From the NCBI GenBank assembly GCA_023091665.1, contig JALJCQ010000006.1, positions 1,331,365 to 1,395,364 on the forward strand: DNA of 64,000 nucleotides, in the 5' to 3' direction. The notes under the pieces are model-generated. The model had not been told where the DNA came from, did not search any database, and saw only the letters and a list, made by a program, of their open reading frames with translations. The stretch is from Pythium myriotylum. Taxonomy: Eukaryota > Oomycota > Peronosporomycetes > Pythiales > Pythiaceae. Of the stretch, positions 45,101 to 57,868 are shown piece by piece; the first letter of the stretch is position 1; each line of letters starts with the position of its first letter. The position numbers and the translations under genes are program-made.

Positions 45101-46205
45101 CACCAAGTGCGAGATGGACCACTGCGTGTACGTCAAGCGGAGCGGCTCAGCGATGATCTTCGTGGTGATCTACGTCGACGACCTCATCCTCGCCTGCAAC
45201 AGCCTCGAGTTGCTCACGGCGACCAAGCGTGCACTCAGCGAACGCTTCGAGATGTCCGACCTCGGCGAACTCAAGTACTGCCTCGGCATGGAAGTTGATC
45301 AAGACCCCAAGTCCGGCGACGTGACCATGCGGCAGACCAAGTTCCTGCAGTCGATCCTGACCAAGTTCGGCATGCAAGACTGCAAACCAGTGAGGACCCC
45401 TCAAGACCCCGGACTCAAGCTGACCAAGGCCATGTGTGAAGGTGGTTGCAAGCACGAAGACACCATGAAGAACGTGCCGTACCGAAGTGCAGTCGGCGCA
45501 CTCATGTACCTCATGGTCGGCACTCGACCAGACCTCGCAGCGGCAGTCGGCACACTCAGCCAGTTCGCCGCGGACCCGTGTCCAACACACTGGCAAGCTC
45601 TCAAGCGTGTGCTCCGGTATCTGCAAGCGACTCCGACCTACGGCCTGCAGTTCTCGGCATCGAACGACGGAAGACTGGTCGGCTACTCCGACGCCGACTG
45701 GGCTGGCGACATCGAGTCACGTCGAAGCACCAGCGGCTACGTGTTCATGCTCAACGGCGGATGCATCAGCTGGCACAGCAAGAAGCAGCGAACTGTCGCC
45801 CTCTCCTCGACCGAAGCAGAGTACATGGCTCTATCGGAAGCGATCCAAGAAGCCGTGTGGCTCAAGGCGTTCCTGTGCGAACTCGGCGAAGTTGCAAGCG
45901 ACCAAGCGCTCACGGTGTACGAAGACAACCAAGGTGCGATCGCGTTGGCCAAGAACCCCGAGTTCCACAAGCGCACCAAGCACATCGACATTCGCTACCA
46001 CTTCGTTCGTGAGAAGGTCGAGGACGGCCAAGTGTCTCTCCAGTATTGCCCGACCCAAGACATGCTTGCCGACATCATGACCAAGCCGATCCCCACTGTC
46101 CAGTTCGACGTGCTCCGCACCAAGCTTGGTGTTCAAGACGCAGTCGAGTCGAGGGGGAGTGTTGAAGATGATGCGCCTCGAACCCAGCGTCATCATTCCA
46201 GTTGA
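42138..46205 (+). pseudogene. copia-A8 Gag-Pol, primer site and gag start deleted, frameshifted
   Basis: Internal DNA starts at AAGACTGGAAGAAC of gag, so the primer site, the start ATG and about the first 110 gag codons are gone. The body reads in frame with the upstream LTR but has no ATG until about 42211. Knuckle, protease and integrase are present, then the 29-bp duplication (44062-44119) shifts the frame before RT-RNase H, which runs open to the stop in the 3' LTR. It cannot be primed in the usual way, so it is non-autonomous at best. Confidence 0.92.
44062..44119 (+). repeat. 29-bp tandem duplication in A8
   Basis: Same duplication as at 14009-14066, with the same frame consequence. 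Confidence 0.93.
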
Positions 46206-46516
46206 AGCTCGGCAGTTGAAGCTCGGCTGTAGAAGATTCTCCTGCAGAAGATTCTCCGTGGAAGATTCGACATGTGGAAGATTCGACATGTGGAAGATTC
46301 TCCGTCTGGTTCTGGTTTGAATCCAGTGCCACCCATCGACTTCGTTGAAGTATCCACGAAGTCAGTTTATGTTTGCATATGTTTACGATAGGTAGCATAC
46401 ATTTGATTATGGTAGCGTAGGACACACACAGACGGCTTAGAGGTAGCAGTAGCGAACTAAGTCCCGATCAATTCACTTTGCATTTTGCATCCCACCAACC
46501 AAGCGACCTTCCAACA
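46160..46516 (+). repeat. copia-A LTR (A8 3' LTR), 357 bp
   Basis: Two 16-bp units and a small deletion in the first GTAGGACA repeat (GGTAGCATAC). Its CAACA end abuts a copia-B LTR stub. Confidence 0.93.
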
Positions 46517-46615
46517 AGAGGTAGCGACAGCGAACTAAGTCCCGATCAATTCACTCTGCATTTTGCCAAGCTTCAGTCAAGTCCACTCCTCTTCTCGACT
46601 TCGTGACCTTTAATA
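46517..46615 (+). repeat. copia-B LTR stub (last 99 bp)
   Basis: Starts AGAGGTAGCGACAG and ends TTTAATA, then switches to minus-strand copia-B integrase DNA. The breakpoint is five bases from that of the stub at 17776, both in GGCTTAGAGG of the shared LTR block. Confidence 0.9.
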
Positions 46616-48219
46616 GCACTGCAGTCTGACTTGGACGCAATGCATGAACCGTGCATCAAACCACTGGATTCGTCCACGATCAGGAGCAAATACTTGCTGC
46701 CGCCGATGCTGTCGACCTCCATCGGGCCACAAAGGTCGAGATGGATGAGTTCGAACGGTTGAAACTTGCGCTTCTCGGTGTTGGACTTGAATGGCTTCTG
46801 GACCATTTTGCCTTGCTGGCACCCTTGGCACATCGGTGTAGCTTTGGTGCTCGTAGGCAGATCCGCGTCCTTCACCATTGACTTGTCGAGCAACAAGCGC
46901 AACAACGGAGTCGATGCATGACCCATGCGCTCGTGCAGGATCGAGATTGCGCGGTCCGCCGAGATTGTCAAAGCTGAAGGCGAAGTGGCGCGCGGGAATG
47001 AGCGGAGCCAAAACAACCCGAACGCAAGTTGAGCAGTCGCGACGACCTTCCGCGACCTTTTGTCGAATACGCTCATTGCAGGCCCTTCGAAGACAACGCG
47101 AAACTTGCCTGACTTGTTGATCTGCGGGATTGAAAGCAGATTCTTCTTGATTCCTGGTACGTAAAATACGTCGCGGAGTTCGAGGTCACGAACTTGTCCG
47201 CCGTGAATGATAGCGCGCTCGTGCACTGTGCCAACGCCGAGGATCTTGGTCTTCGTTCCTTCCGCGACCACAAGTTCACCGTGGTCGCCCTCAGCCAAAC
47301 TGGCAAACATCGAGCGGTCGTTACAGACATGGTGCGTGGCACCACTGTCAATCGCCCACTTCCCAATCATGGAAGTGTCCGGCGCTATACTGGCCTCCAT
47401 TGATACAGCGAAGGCGATGGCGTCATCGTCTTCTTCATAGTCGCGTTGTACGTGGTTCGCGCGTTTTCCGCCAAAGCGACCACCGCCGAATTTGCGACCT
47501 TCTTGCTTGTTCTTGGCCCAACAACGGTCAACTAAGTGACCAGTCTTGCCGCAGTGCGAGCATACACGAGTATCTTGCTCCGACACAAACGCCTTGGCTT
47601 GGTCGTCGAGCTTGGTGGCTGCAGTCTTCATCTCGCCGGCACGCTTCACGTGCTCGTTCGTGAGAGCCTTGATCACTTCTTTAGTTCTCAAGTCGGCATT
47701 GCTCATCTCGATGTGCAGAACCACGTTCTCATAGCTCTTAGGCAAACTGCGCAGCAGACAAATTGCCACATCTTCGTCCTCCATCTTCGCGCCGATGGCC
47801 ACAAGCTTGGTGTGGATGTTGAGGATCTCGTTGCAGTGATGCAACACATTCGCGCCTTCCTTCATCTCCATACTAAAGAGCTGACGCTTCAAGTAGATTC
47901 GACCCGCCTTCTGCGACCCTTCGTACAACGAACGGAGTCGCTTCCATGCCACATGAGCTTCTTCACAGTCGTCGACGATGTGGTGGTACTCCGCGTCGAT
48001 ATGGAGGAGCATCAGGCCGAACGCGATGTTGTTGGTCCTGATGTATTCGTCCTTGATCCGCGGGTCCGAGAACGTCGGCGTCTCGTTGATGTTCACGACA
48101 TTCCACACCGACTTGGTTAGGAACACGCCTCGCATGTAGCGTGCCCACGAAGCGTAGTTGTCGCCACGGAACTTGTCAACGAGAGTCTTTGTCTTGTCCG
48201 TCATGGTACTTGGGCTCAT
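46616..48219 (-). pseudogene. copia-B3 Gag-Pol, truncated in integrase
   Basis: Minus-strand frame from the ATG at 48219 in its primer site (48209-48223). About 534 codons: Gag with CCHC knuckle (C220, C223, H228, C233), protease motif D291-S-G, pre-integrase site and the first part of integrase (HLDLCGPM). It stops at SKSDCSA where an exact copia-B LTR end begins. It is the only copy of uninterrupted copia-B gag here and shows what is missing from B1 at 6514-7962. RT and RNase H are absent. Confidence 0.92.
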
Positions 48220-48223
48220 AACC
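48209..48223 (-). promoter_or_regulatory. Primer-binding site with embedded start codon (B3)
   Basis: Minus-strand GGTTATGAGCCCAAG abutting the LTR at 48224, same arrangement as B1. Confidence 0.8.
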
Positions 48224-48578
48224 TATTAAAGGTCACGAAGTCGAGAAGAGGAGTGGACTTGACTGAAGCTTGGCAAAATGCAGAGTGAATTGATCGGGAC
48301 TTAGTTCGCTGTCGCTACCTCTAAGCCGTCTTGTGTCCTACGCTACCATAAACATATGCATGTCCTACCTATCGTAATCATATGCAGAGGTATACACACT
48401 TCGTGGGTACTTCAACAAAGTTGATGGGTTGAACTGGGTTCAACCCAGAACTAGATGGAGAACTTTCCACCTGAGAATTTTCTACATGGGAATCTTCCAC
48501 ATGAGAATTTTCTACAGTTGAATCTTCCACAACTTGAACTTCAACTTCAAGATGTTGTGACACATTGTACCCATAATA
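48224..48578 (-). repeat. copia-B LTR (B3 5' LTR), 355 bp
   Basis: Complete on the minus strand, TATTA...TAATA. The outer end abuts plus-strand copia-A protease-region DNA (CGGTCCAAGCGG) at 48579. Confidence 0.95.
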
Positions 48579-50821
48579 CGGTCCAAGCGGTTGGCGTGGG
48601 AGACATTCTCATGTCGATGAAGACTCCAAGCGGTGTCAAGAAGGGTTTGCTCACCAACGTGTGGCATATCCCCAAGCTCAGCCGCAACCTGTTCTCGGTC
48701 GGAAGATTCACGGAGGACGTTGCTCCCGTGACGTTCGACAAGGACGGTTGCTTCGTCGTTCTCAAGGGCGCCAAGCGGACCATCGGCACTCGAATCGGCA
48801 AGGGTCTGTTCAAGCTCAACATGTCTCCAGTGTCGATTGAAGCAGCCCACGCCGCCAGTACAAGACGAGGTCGCGCCATGTCCAAGTCGTACCTGTGGCA
48901 CCTCCGACTCGGTCACATCGGCTTCAGCGGTCTCGAAGCCATCGTCAAGAAGGACCTCGCCGACGGACTCGACATTGGGTCTGTGCAGGAGTGGGAGGTC
49001 TGTGAAGGCTGTGCACTCGGCAAGCTGACTCGCGTCAAGTTCCAGTCGGGCACGACCAAGCGGTCTGCGAATCTGCTTGACGTCGTGTACAGCGATGTGG
49101 CCGGCCCCATGAAGACTCCGACTTTCGGTGGCATGAAGTACTTTGCCACCTTCACCGACGACAAGTCTCGACTGTGCAAGTTGTACCTGATGCGGTCCAA
49201 GGACGAAGTCTACGACAAGTTCGTCGGGTTCGTCAACTGGGCCGAGAACCAAACCGGTCGTCGAGTACCAGTCGGCCAAACTTGCCAAGTTCTGCCGCAA
49301 GCGTGGCATCGAGCACGACGTCACGCCGCCATACACGCCTCAGTTGAACGGTGTGGCGGAGCGCATGAACCGAACCATCGGTGAGTGTGGTCGTTGCAAG
49401 CTCCACCATGCCAACTTGTCCGACGAGTACTGGGGCGATCGACTTCCGACCCGCGCTCAAGACTTGTACAAGTCGCCGTACGAAGAATGGTACGGGAAGA
49501 AGCCCTTGCTCGCCAACTTCAAGGTGTTCGGCTGCCATGCGTACGTCCACCGTGCCCAAGGAGAGAGCGGTCGAAGTTCGACGCCCGAGCCATCCTTGTG
49601 TCGGTTCCCTCGGCTACTCGGACCACGAGAAGGCGTATCGGTTTGAAGAAATCGCAACCGGCTGGATCGTCATCAGTCGAGACGCGCAGGTTCATGGAAG
49701 ACACATTCGACGATGGCAAGCGCGAAGAACCCTGGAGCAAGTCCGTCGAGTTCCGCGACGATGAAGATGATGAAGATCAAGATGAAGCAACCGACAACCA
49801 AGATGATGAAGACATGGGTGAGCAGCCAGCCTCACCAGCACCAAGTCAGGCGCAGCTACGAGCGACCGGAGTGGCAACAGGGCCAGCGGGTCGCAGCGTC
49901 CAGCAGCACCAGCATCGGCCCAGCAGCCGAATGTCGACTACGCACCAGGGTCCAAGCGCCACTCTCGCACGCACTCGCTCGAGAACCTGGCTGAACCGCC
50001 AGTTGAGAAGCGCTACGGACGGGTTGGTCGCACAAGTGGTGCGACTCCACCACCCACGCAAGGTTCAAGGACATCGCTCGAAGATCTGTCTGCACTGCTC
50101 ACGTCGATCGAAGAGGAAGGCGTAGAAGATGAAGACGAAGAAGGCGAAGACGTGCAAGAACAAGGGGGAGAAGACCAAGATTACGATCTCGAAGAGTTTG
50201 CTCTCGTCGTGAATTCAGGGGGAGAGTTGCCGACATCGTTCAAGTCGGCGATGGGAATCCGACGACGCCAGCAACTGGAAGGAAGCCTGCGACTCCGAGC
50301 TTGAGTCGCTCAAGAAGAACGAGACATGGGACCTAGTCCCTTTGCCAGCCGGACGCAAGGCCATCACCAGCAAGTGGGTGTTCAAGGTCAAGGAAACCGC
50401 CGAAGGACTCGTCGAGCGGTACAAGGCTCGACTCGTTGCCAAGGGGTTCCTGCAGAAGTACGGCATCGACTTCGAAGAGACGTTCTCGCACCGTCGCCAA
50501 GTTCACGTCGATCCGCACCATCCTCAGCATCGCCGCTCGACACAAGCTCATGATCCATCAGATGGATGTCAAGACGGCGTTCCTGAACGGCAACCTCGAC
50601 GAAGAAATCTACATGAAGCAGCCCGAAGGCTTCGTCGACCAGCGCCACCCGGACTACGTGTGCAAGCTCAAGCGCTCGCTCTACGGTCTCAAGCAGTCGC
50701 CACGCATGTGGAACCAGACCATCGACGCCTTCATGCGCAAGGTCGGCTTCACCAAGTGCGAGATGGACCACTGCGTGTACGGTCAAGCGGAGCGGCTCAG
50801 CGATGATCTTCGTGGTGATCT
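48579..50821 (+). pseudogene. copia-A9 fragment: post-protease region to RT, degenerate
   Basis: Plus-strand copia-A from the segment after the protease through integrase to the RT palm, ending at VVI just before YVDD. A deletion between two CGAGT repeats near 49265 removes the second integrase Asp (RTDGGGEY), and another near 49436 removes about 27 bp. Several single-base insertions (for example near 49551, 49596, 49690, 49850, 50254 and 50781) break the frame repeatedly. The 5' part is replaced by B3 at the left, and the right is cut by the LTR at 50822. Confidence 0.88.
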
Positions 50822-51182
50822 TGTTGGAAGGTCGCCTTGGTTGGTGGGATGCAAAATGCAAAGTGAATTGATCGGGACTTAGTTCGCTACTGCTACCTCT
50901 AAGCCGTCTGTGTGTGTCCTACGCTACCATAATCAAATGTATGTCCTACCTATCGTAAACATATGCAAACATAAACTGACTTCGTGGATACTTCAACGAA
51001 GTCGATGGGTGGCACTGGATTCAAACCAGAACCAGACGGAGAATCTTCCCACATGTCGAATCTTCCACATGTCGAATCTTCCACGGAGAATCTTCTGCAG
51101 GAGAATCTTCTACAGCCGAGCTTCAACTGCCGAGCTTCAACTGGAATGATGACGCTGGGTTCGAGGCGCATCATCTTCAACA
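50822..51182 (-). repeat. copia-A LTR, minus strand (A10 3' LTR), about 361 bp
   Basis: Complete with TGTTG/CAACA ends and several one-base insertions compared with other copies (for example GTCGCCTTGG, CTTCCCACATG). Confidence 0.92.
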
Positions 51183-53502
51183 CTCCCCCTCGACTCGACT
51201 GCGTCTTGAACACCAAGCTTGGTGCGGAGCACGTCGAACTGGACAGTGGGGATCGGCTTGGTCATGATGTTCGGCAAGCATGTCTTTGGGTCGGGCAATA
51301 CTGCAGACACACTTGACCGTCCTCGACCTTCTCACGAACGAAGTGGGTAGCGAATGTCGATGTGCTTGGTGCGCTTGTGGAACTCGGGGTTCTTGGCCAA
51401 CGCGATCGCACCTTGGTTGTCTTCGTACACCGTGAGCGCTTGGTCACTTGCAACTTCGCCGAGGTTCGCACAGGAACGCCTTGAGCCACACGGCTTCTTG
51501 GATCGCTTCCGATAGAGCCATGTACTCTGCTTCGTCGAGGAGAGGGCGACAGTTCGCTGCTTCTTGCTGTGCCAGCTGATGCATCCGCCGTTGAGCATGA
51601 ACACGTAGCCGCTGGTGCTTCGACGTGACTCGATGTCGCCAGCCCAGTCGGCGTCGGAGTAGCCGACCAGTCTTCCGTCGTTCGATGCCGAGAACTGCAG
51701 GCCGTACGTCGGAGTCGCTTGCAGATACCGGAGCACACGCTTGAGAGCTTGCCAGTGTGTTGGACACGGGTCCGCGGCGAACTGGCTGAGTGTGCCGACT
51801 GCCGCTGCGAGGTCTGGTCGAGTGCCGACCATGAGGTACATGAGTGCGCCGACTGCACTTCGGTACGGCACGTTCTTCATGGTGTCTTCGTGCTTGCAAC
51901 CACCTTCACACATGGCCTTGGTCAGCTTGAGTCCGGGGTCTTGAGGGGGTCCTCACTGGTTTGCAGTCTTGCATGCCCGAACTTGGTCAGGATCGACTGC
52001 AGGAACTTGGGTCTGCCGCATGGTCACGTCGCCGGACTTGGGGTCTTGATCAACTTCCATGCCGAGGCAGTACTTGAGTTCGCCGAGGTCGGACATCTCG
52101 AAGCGTTCGCTGAGTGCACGCTTGGTCGCCGTGAGCAACTCGAGGCTGTTGCAGGCGAGGATGAGGTCGTCGACGTAGATCACCACGAAGATCATCGCTG
52201 AGCCGCTCCGCTTGACGTACACGCAGTGGTCCATCTCGCACTTGGGTGAAGCCGACCTTGCGCATGAAGGCGTCGATGGTCTGGTTCCACATGCGTGGCG
52301 ACTGCTTGAGACCGTAGAGCGAGCGCTTGAGCTTGCACACGTAGTCGGGGTGGCGCTGGTCGACGAAGCCTTCGGGCTGCTTCATGTAGATTTCTTCGTC
52401 GAGGTTGCCGTTCAGGAACGCCGTCTTGACATCCATCTGATGGGATCATGAGCTTGTGTCGAGCGGCGATGCTGAGGATGGTGCGGATCGACGTGAACTT
52501 GGCGACGGGTGCGAACGGTCCTCTTCGAAGTCGATGCCGTACTTCTGCAGGAACCCCTTGGCAACGAGTCGAGCCTTGTACCGCTCGACGAGTCCTTCGG
52601 CGGTTTCCTTGACCTTGAACACCCACTTGCTGGTGATGGCCTTGCGTCCGGCTGGCAAAGGGACTAGGTCCCATGTCTCGTTCTTCTTGAGCGACTCAAG
52701 CTCGGAGTCGCAGGCTTCCTTCCAGTTGCTGGCGTCGTCGGATTCCATCGCCGACTTGAACGATGTCGGCAACTCTCCCCCTGAATTCACGACGAGAGCA
52801 AACTCTTCGAGATCGTAAATCTTGGTCTTCTCCCCCTTGTTCTTGCACGTCTTCGCCTTCTTCATCTTCATCTTCTACGCCTTCCTCTTCGATCGACGTG
52901 AGCAGTGCAGACAGATCTTCGAGCGATGTCCTTGGACCTTGCGTGGGTGGTGGAGGTCGCACCACTTGTGCGACCAACCCGTCCGTAGCGCTTCTCAACT
53001 GGCGGTTTCAGCCAGGTTCTCGAGCGATGTGCCGTGCGAGAGTGGCGCTTGGGCCCTGGTGCGTAGTCGACATTCGGCTGCTGGGCCGATGCTGGTGCTG
53101 CTGGACGCTGCGACCGCTGGCCCTGTTGCCACTCCGGTCGCTCGTAGCTGCGCTGACTTGGTGCTGGTGAGGCTGTCTGCTCACCCATGTCTTCATCATC
53201 TTGGTTGTCGGTTGCTTCATCTTGACCTTCATCATCTTCATCGGTCGCGGAACTCGACGGACTTGCTCCAGGGTTCTTCGCGCTTGCCATCGTCGAATGT
53301 GTCTTCCATGAACTGCGCGTCTCGACTGATGACGATCCGACCGGTTGCGATTTCTTCAAACCGATACGCCTTCTCGTGGTCGAGTAGCCGAGGAACCGAC
53401 ACAAGATGGCTCGGGCGTCGAACTTCCACCGCTTCTCCTTGGGCACGTGGACGTACGCATGGCAGCCGAACACCTTGAAGTTGGCGAGCAAGGGCTTCTT
53501 CC
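51183..53502 (-). pseudogene. copia-A10 Gag-Pol, C-terminal part, multiply frameshifted
   Basis: Minus-strand RNase H, RT (YVDD present), acidic linker and end of integrase, ending at GKKPLLANF. At least a dozen one- or two-base insertions and deletions break the frame, while substitutions relative to intact copies are few. It is the downstream half of the protein whose upstream half is at 62037-64000. Confidence 0.88.
53498..53502 (-). other. Target-site duplication of the compound insertion (left)
   Basis: CTTCC on the plus strand directly before the LTR at 53503. The same five bases occur at 62037-62041 right after the LTR ending at 62036. Removing 53503-62036 plus one copy restores continuous integrase sequence. 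Confidence 0.92.
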
Positions 53503-53852
53503 TGTTGGAAGGTCGCTTGGTTGGTGGGATGCAAAAATGCAAAGTGAATTGATCGGGGACTTAGTCGCTGCTGCTACCTCTAAGCCGTCTGTGTGTGTCC
53601 TACCCTGTCGTAAACATATGCAAACATAAACTGACTTCGTGGATACTTCCAACGAAGTCGATGGGTGGCACTGGATTCAAACCAGAACCAGACGGAGAAT
53701 CTTCCACATGTCGAATCTTCACATGTCGAATCTTCCACATGTCGAATCTTCCACGGAGAATCTTCTGCAGGAGAATCTTCTACAGCCGAGCTTCAACTGC
53801 CGAGCTTTCAACTGGAATGATGACGCTGGTTCGAGGCGCATCATCTTCAACA
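53503..53852 (-). repeat. copia-A LTR, minus strand (compound element 3' LTR), about 350 bp
   Basis: Complete ends, short-type middle (27-bp block absent) and three 16-bp units, with several one-base indels including an extra A in GCAAAAATGC. Confidence 0.9.
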
Positions 53853-56800
53853 CTCCCACCTCGACTCGACTGCGTCTTGAACACCAAGCTTGGTGCGGAG
53901 CACGTCCGAACTGGACAGTGGGGATCGGCTTGGTCATGATGTCGGCAAGCATGTCTTGGGTCGGGCAATACTGGAGAGACACTTGACCGTCCCTCGACCT
54001 TCTCACGAACGAAGTGATAGCGAATGTCGATGTGCTTGGTGCGCTTGTGGAACTCGGGGTTCTTGGCCAACGCGATGGCACCTTGGTTGTCTTCGTACAC
54101 CCGTGAGCGCTTGGTCACTTGCAACTTCGCCGAGTTCGCACAGGAACGCCTTGAGCCACACGGCTTCTTGGATCGCTTCCGATAGAGCCATGTACTCTGC
54201 TTCGGTCGAGGAGAGGGCGACAGTTCGCTGCTTCTTGCTGCGCCAGCTGATGCATCCGCCGTTGAGCATGAACACGTAGCCGCTGGTGCTTCGACGTGAC
54301 TCGATGTCGCCAGCCCAGTCGGCGTCGGAGTAGCCGACCAGTCTTCCGTCGTTCGATGCCGAGAACTGCAGGCCGTACGTCGGAGTCGCTTGCAGATACC
54401 GGAGCACACGCTTGAGAGCTTGCCAGTGTGTTGGACACGGGTCCGCGGCGAACTGGCTGAGTGTGCCGACTGCCGCTGCGAGGTCTGGTCGAGTGCCGAC
54501 CATGAGGTACATGAGTGCGCCGACTGCACTTCGGTACGGCACGTTCTTCATGGTGTCTTCGTGCTTGCAACCACCTTCACACATGGCCTTGGTCAGCTTG
54601 AGTCCGGGGGTCTTGAGGGGTCCTCACTGGTTTGCAGTCTTGCATGCCGAACTTGGTCAGGATCGACTGCAGGAACTTGGTCTGCCGCATGGTCACGTCG
54701 CCGGACTTGGGGTCTTGATCAACTTCCATGCCGAGGCAGTACTTGAGTTCGCCGAGGTCGGACATCTCGAAGCGTTCGCTGAGTGCACGCTTGGTCGCCG
54801 TGAGCAACTCGAGGCTGTTGCAGGCGAGGATGAGGTCGTCGACGTGGATCACCACGAAGATCATCGCTGAGCCGCTCCGCTTGACGTACACGCAGTGGTC
54901 CATCTCGCACTTGGTGAAGCCGACCTTGCGCATGAAGGCGTCGATGGTCTGGTTCCACATGCGTGGCGACTGCTTGAGACCGTAGAGCGAGCGCTTGAGC
55001 TTGCACACGTAGTCGGGGTGGTGCTGGTCGACGAAGCCTTCGGGCTGCTTCATGTAGATTTCTTCGTCGAGGTTGCCGTTCAGGAACGCCGTCTTGACAT
55101 CCATCTGATGGATCATGAGCTTGTGTCGAGCGGCGATGCTGAGGATGGTGCGGATCGACGTGAACTTGGCGACGGGTGCGAATGTCTCTTCGAAGTCGAT
55201 GCCGTACTTCTGCAGGAACCCCTTGGCAACGAGTCGAGCCTTGTACCGTTCGACGAGTCCTTCGGCGGTTTCTTTGACCTTGAACACCCACTTGCTGGTG
55301 ATGGCCTTGCGACCGACTGGCAAAGGGACTAGGTCCCATGTCTCGTTCTTCTTGAGCGACTCAAGCTCGGAGTCGCAGGCTTCCTTCCAGTTGCTGGCGT
55401 TGTCGGATTCCATCGCCGACTTGAACGATGTCGGCAACTCTCCCCCTGAATTCACGACGAGAGCAAACTCTTCGAGATCGTAATCTTGGTCTTCTCCCCC
55501 TTGTTCTTGCACGTCTTCGCCTTCTTCGTCTTCATCTTCTACGCCTTCCTCTTCGATCGACGTGAGCAGTGCAGACAGATCTTCGAGCGATGTCCTTGGA
55601 CCTTGCGTGGGTGGTGGAGTCGCACCACTTGTGCGACCAACCCGTCCGTAGCGCTTCTCAACTGGCGGTTCAGCCAGGTTCTCGAGCGAGTGCGTGCGAG
55701 AGTGGCGCTTGGACCCTGGTGCGTAGTCGACATTCGGCTGCTGGGCCGATGCTGGTGCTGCTGGACGCTGCGACCGCTGGCCCTGTTGCCACTCCGGTCG
55801 CTCGTAGCTGCGCTGACTTGGTGCTGGTGAGGCTGGCTGCCCACCCATGTCTTCATCATCTTGGTTGTCGGTTGCTTCATCTTGATCTTCATCATCTTCA
55901 TCGTCGCGGAACTCGACGGACTTGCTCCAGGGTTCTTCGCGCTTGCCATCGTCGAATGTGTCTTCCATGAACTGTGCGTCTCGACTGATGACGATCCGAC
56001 CGGTTGCGATTTCTTCAAACCGATACGCCTTCTCGTGGTCCGAGTAGCCGAGGAACCGACACAAGATGGCTCGGGCGTCGAACTTCGACCGCTTCTCCTT
56101 GGGCACGTGGACGTACGCATGGCAGCCGAACACCTTGAAGTTGGCGAGCAAGGGCTTCTTCCCGTACCATTCTTCGTACGGCGACTTGTACAAGTCTTGA
56201 GCGCGGGTCGGAAGTCGGTTGCGAACTTCGACTGCAGTCATGACGGCTTCGCCCCAGTACTCGTCGGACAAGTTGGCATGGTGGAGCTTGCAACGACCAC
56301 ACTCACCGATGGTTCGGTTCATGCGCTCCGCCACACCGTTCAACTGAGGCGTGTATGGCGGCGTGACGTCGTGCTCGATGCCACGCTTGCGGCAGAACTT
56401 GGCAAGTTTGGCCGACTGGTACTCGCCGCCGCCGTCGGTTCGAAGCACCTTGACTCGACGACCGGTTTGGTTCTCGGCCCAGTTGACGAACTCGACGAAC
56501 TTGTCGTAGACTTCGTCCTTGGACCGCATCAGGTACAACTTGCACAGTCGAGACTTGTCGTCGGTGAAGGTGGCGAAGTACTTCATGCCGCCGAAAGTCG
56601 GAGTCTTCATGGGGCCGGCCACATCGCTGTACACGACGTCAAGCAGATTCGCAGACCGCTTGGTCGTGCCCGACTGGAACTTGACGCGAGTCAGCTTGCC
56701 GAGTGCACAGCCTTCACAGACCTCCCACTCCTGCACAGACCCGATATCGAGTCCGTCGGCGAGGTCCTTCTTGACGATGGCTTCGAGACCGCTGAAGCCG

Positions 56801-57868
56801 ATGTGACCGAGTCGGAGGTGCCACAGGTACGACTTGGACATGGCGCGACCTCGTCTTGCACTGGCGGCGTGGGCTGCTTCAGTCGACACTGGAGACATGT
56901 TGAGCTTGAACAGACCCTTGCCGATTCGAGTGCCGATGGTCCGCTTGGCGCCCTTGAGCATGACAAAGCAACCGTCCTTGTCGAACGTCACGGGAGCAAC
57001 GTCCTCCGTGAATCTTCCGACCGAGAACAGGTTGCGGCTGAGCTTGGGGATATGCCACACGTTGGTGAGCAAACCCTTCTTGACACCGCTTGGAGTCTTC
57101 ATCGACATGAGAATGTCTCCCACGCCGACCGCTTGGACCGTGCCATCATCGGCCAGATGCACGTCGACTGGGTCAATCTTCTTGTAGTTCATCATGAACT
57201 GCTTGGTTCGCGACATGTGCTGAGTCGCACCCGAGTCGACCAACCACGCCGTGGATTGACTCGACTTGCCTTGGGTCTTCCCGACCGAGAACAGGTACTC
57301 GCCGGGGTCTTCATCTCGCGCAAGGTTGGCTCGCTGGAACCGTTGCCGAGGGTTGCCGTTGCCGTTTCCGTTGCCGTTGCCGCCGGAGTTGCCGTTGCCG
57401 TTGCCGTTGCCGTTGTCCTTGACACGCGAGTGGCACTCCGCGGCCCAATGACCGATCTTGCCGCAGTAGTTGCACGTGCCAGTCTTCTTGACTGCACGGC
57501 CCTTGGGCTTCGCGTCACTTGTCATGAACGCTTGGCCAAGCGTGGCTCCGTCGCCACCTTGCTCCTTGCGCTTCATGTCTTCATGGAGCAGCCGAGACGT
57601 CACGAGTTCCCACGTGAGCGCGTCGACACGCGACTCCAACGCCGTGATGAGGAACTGGTACGACTCGCTGAGACTGCCGAGAAGCGTGATCACCAAGTCG
57701 TCTTCGCTGACCGGAGCGCCGACTGCGTCGAGTTGCTCCGCCAGGGTCTTGAGCTTGTTGATGTGCGTGAGCACATCGTCACCTTCTTCCATCATGGTCG
57801 TGAAGAAACGACGACGAAGAAAGAGCTTGTTGGCAAGGCTCTTCTTCTCGAAGTGTTCTTCCAGTCTT
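53853..57868 (-). pseudogene. copia-A11 Gag-Pol, gag start deleted, frameshifted near RNase H
   Basis: Minus-strand body beginning at the same AAGACTGGAAGAAC junction as A8, directly on an LTR end. Gag knuckle, protease and integrase are intact and there is no 29-bp duplication. The RT catalytic motif reads HVDD instead of YVDD (codon CAC). The frame is lost near 54605 by one extra G, and again by indels between 53860 and 54105. No primer site or proper start codon. Confidence 0.9.
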
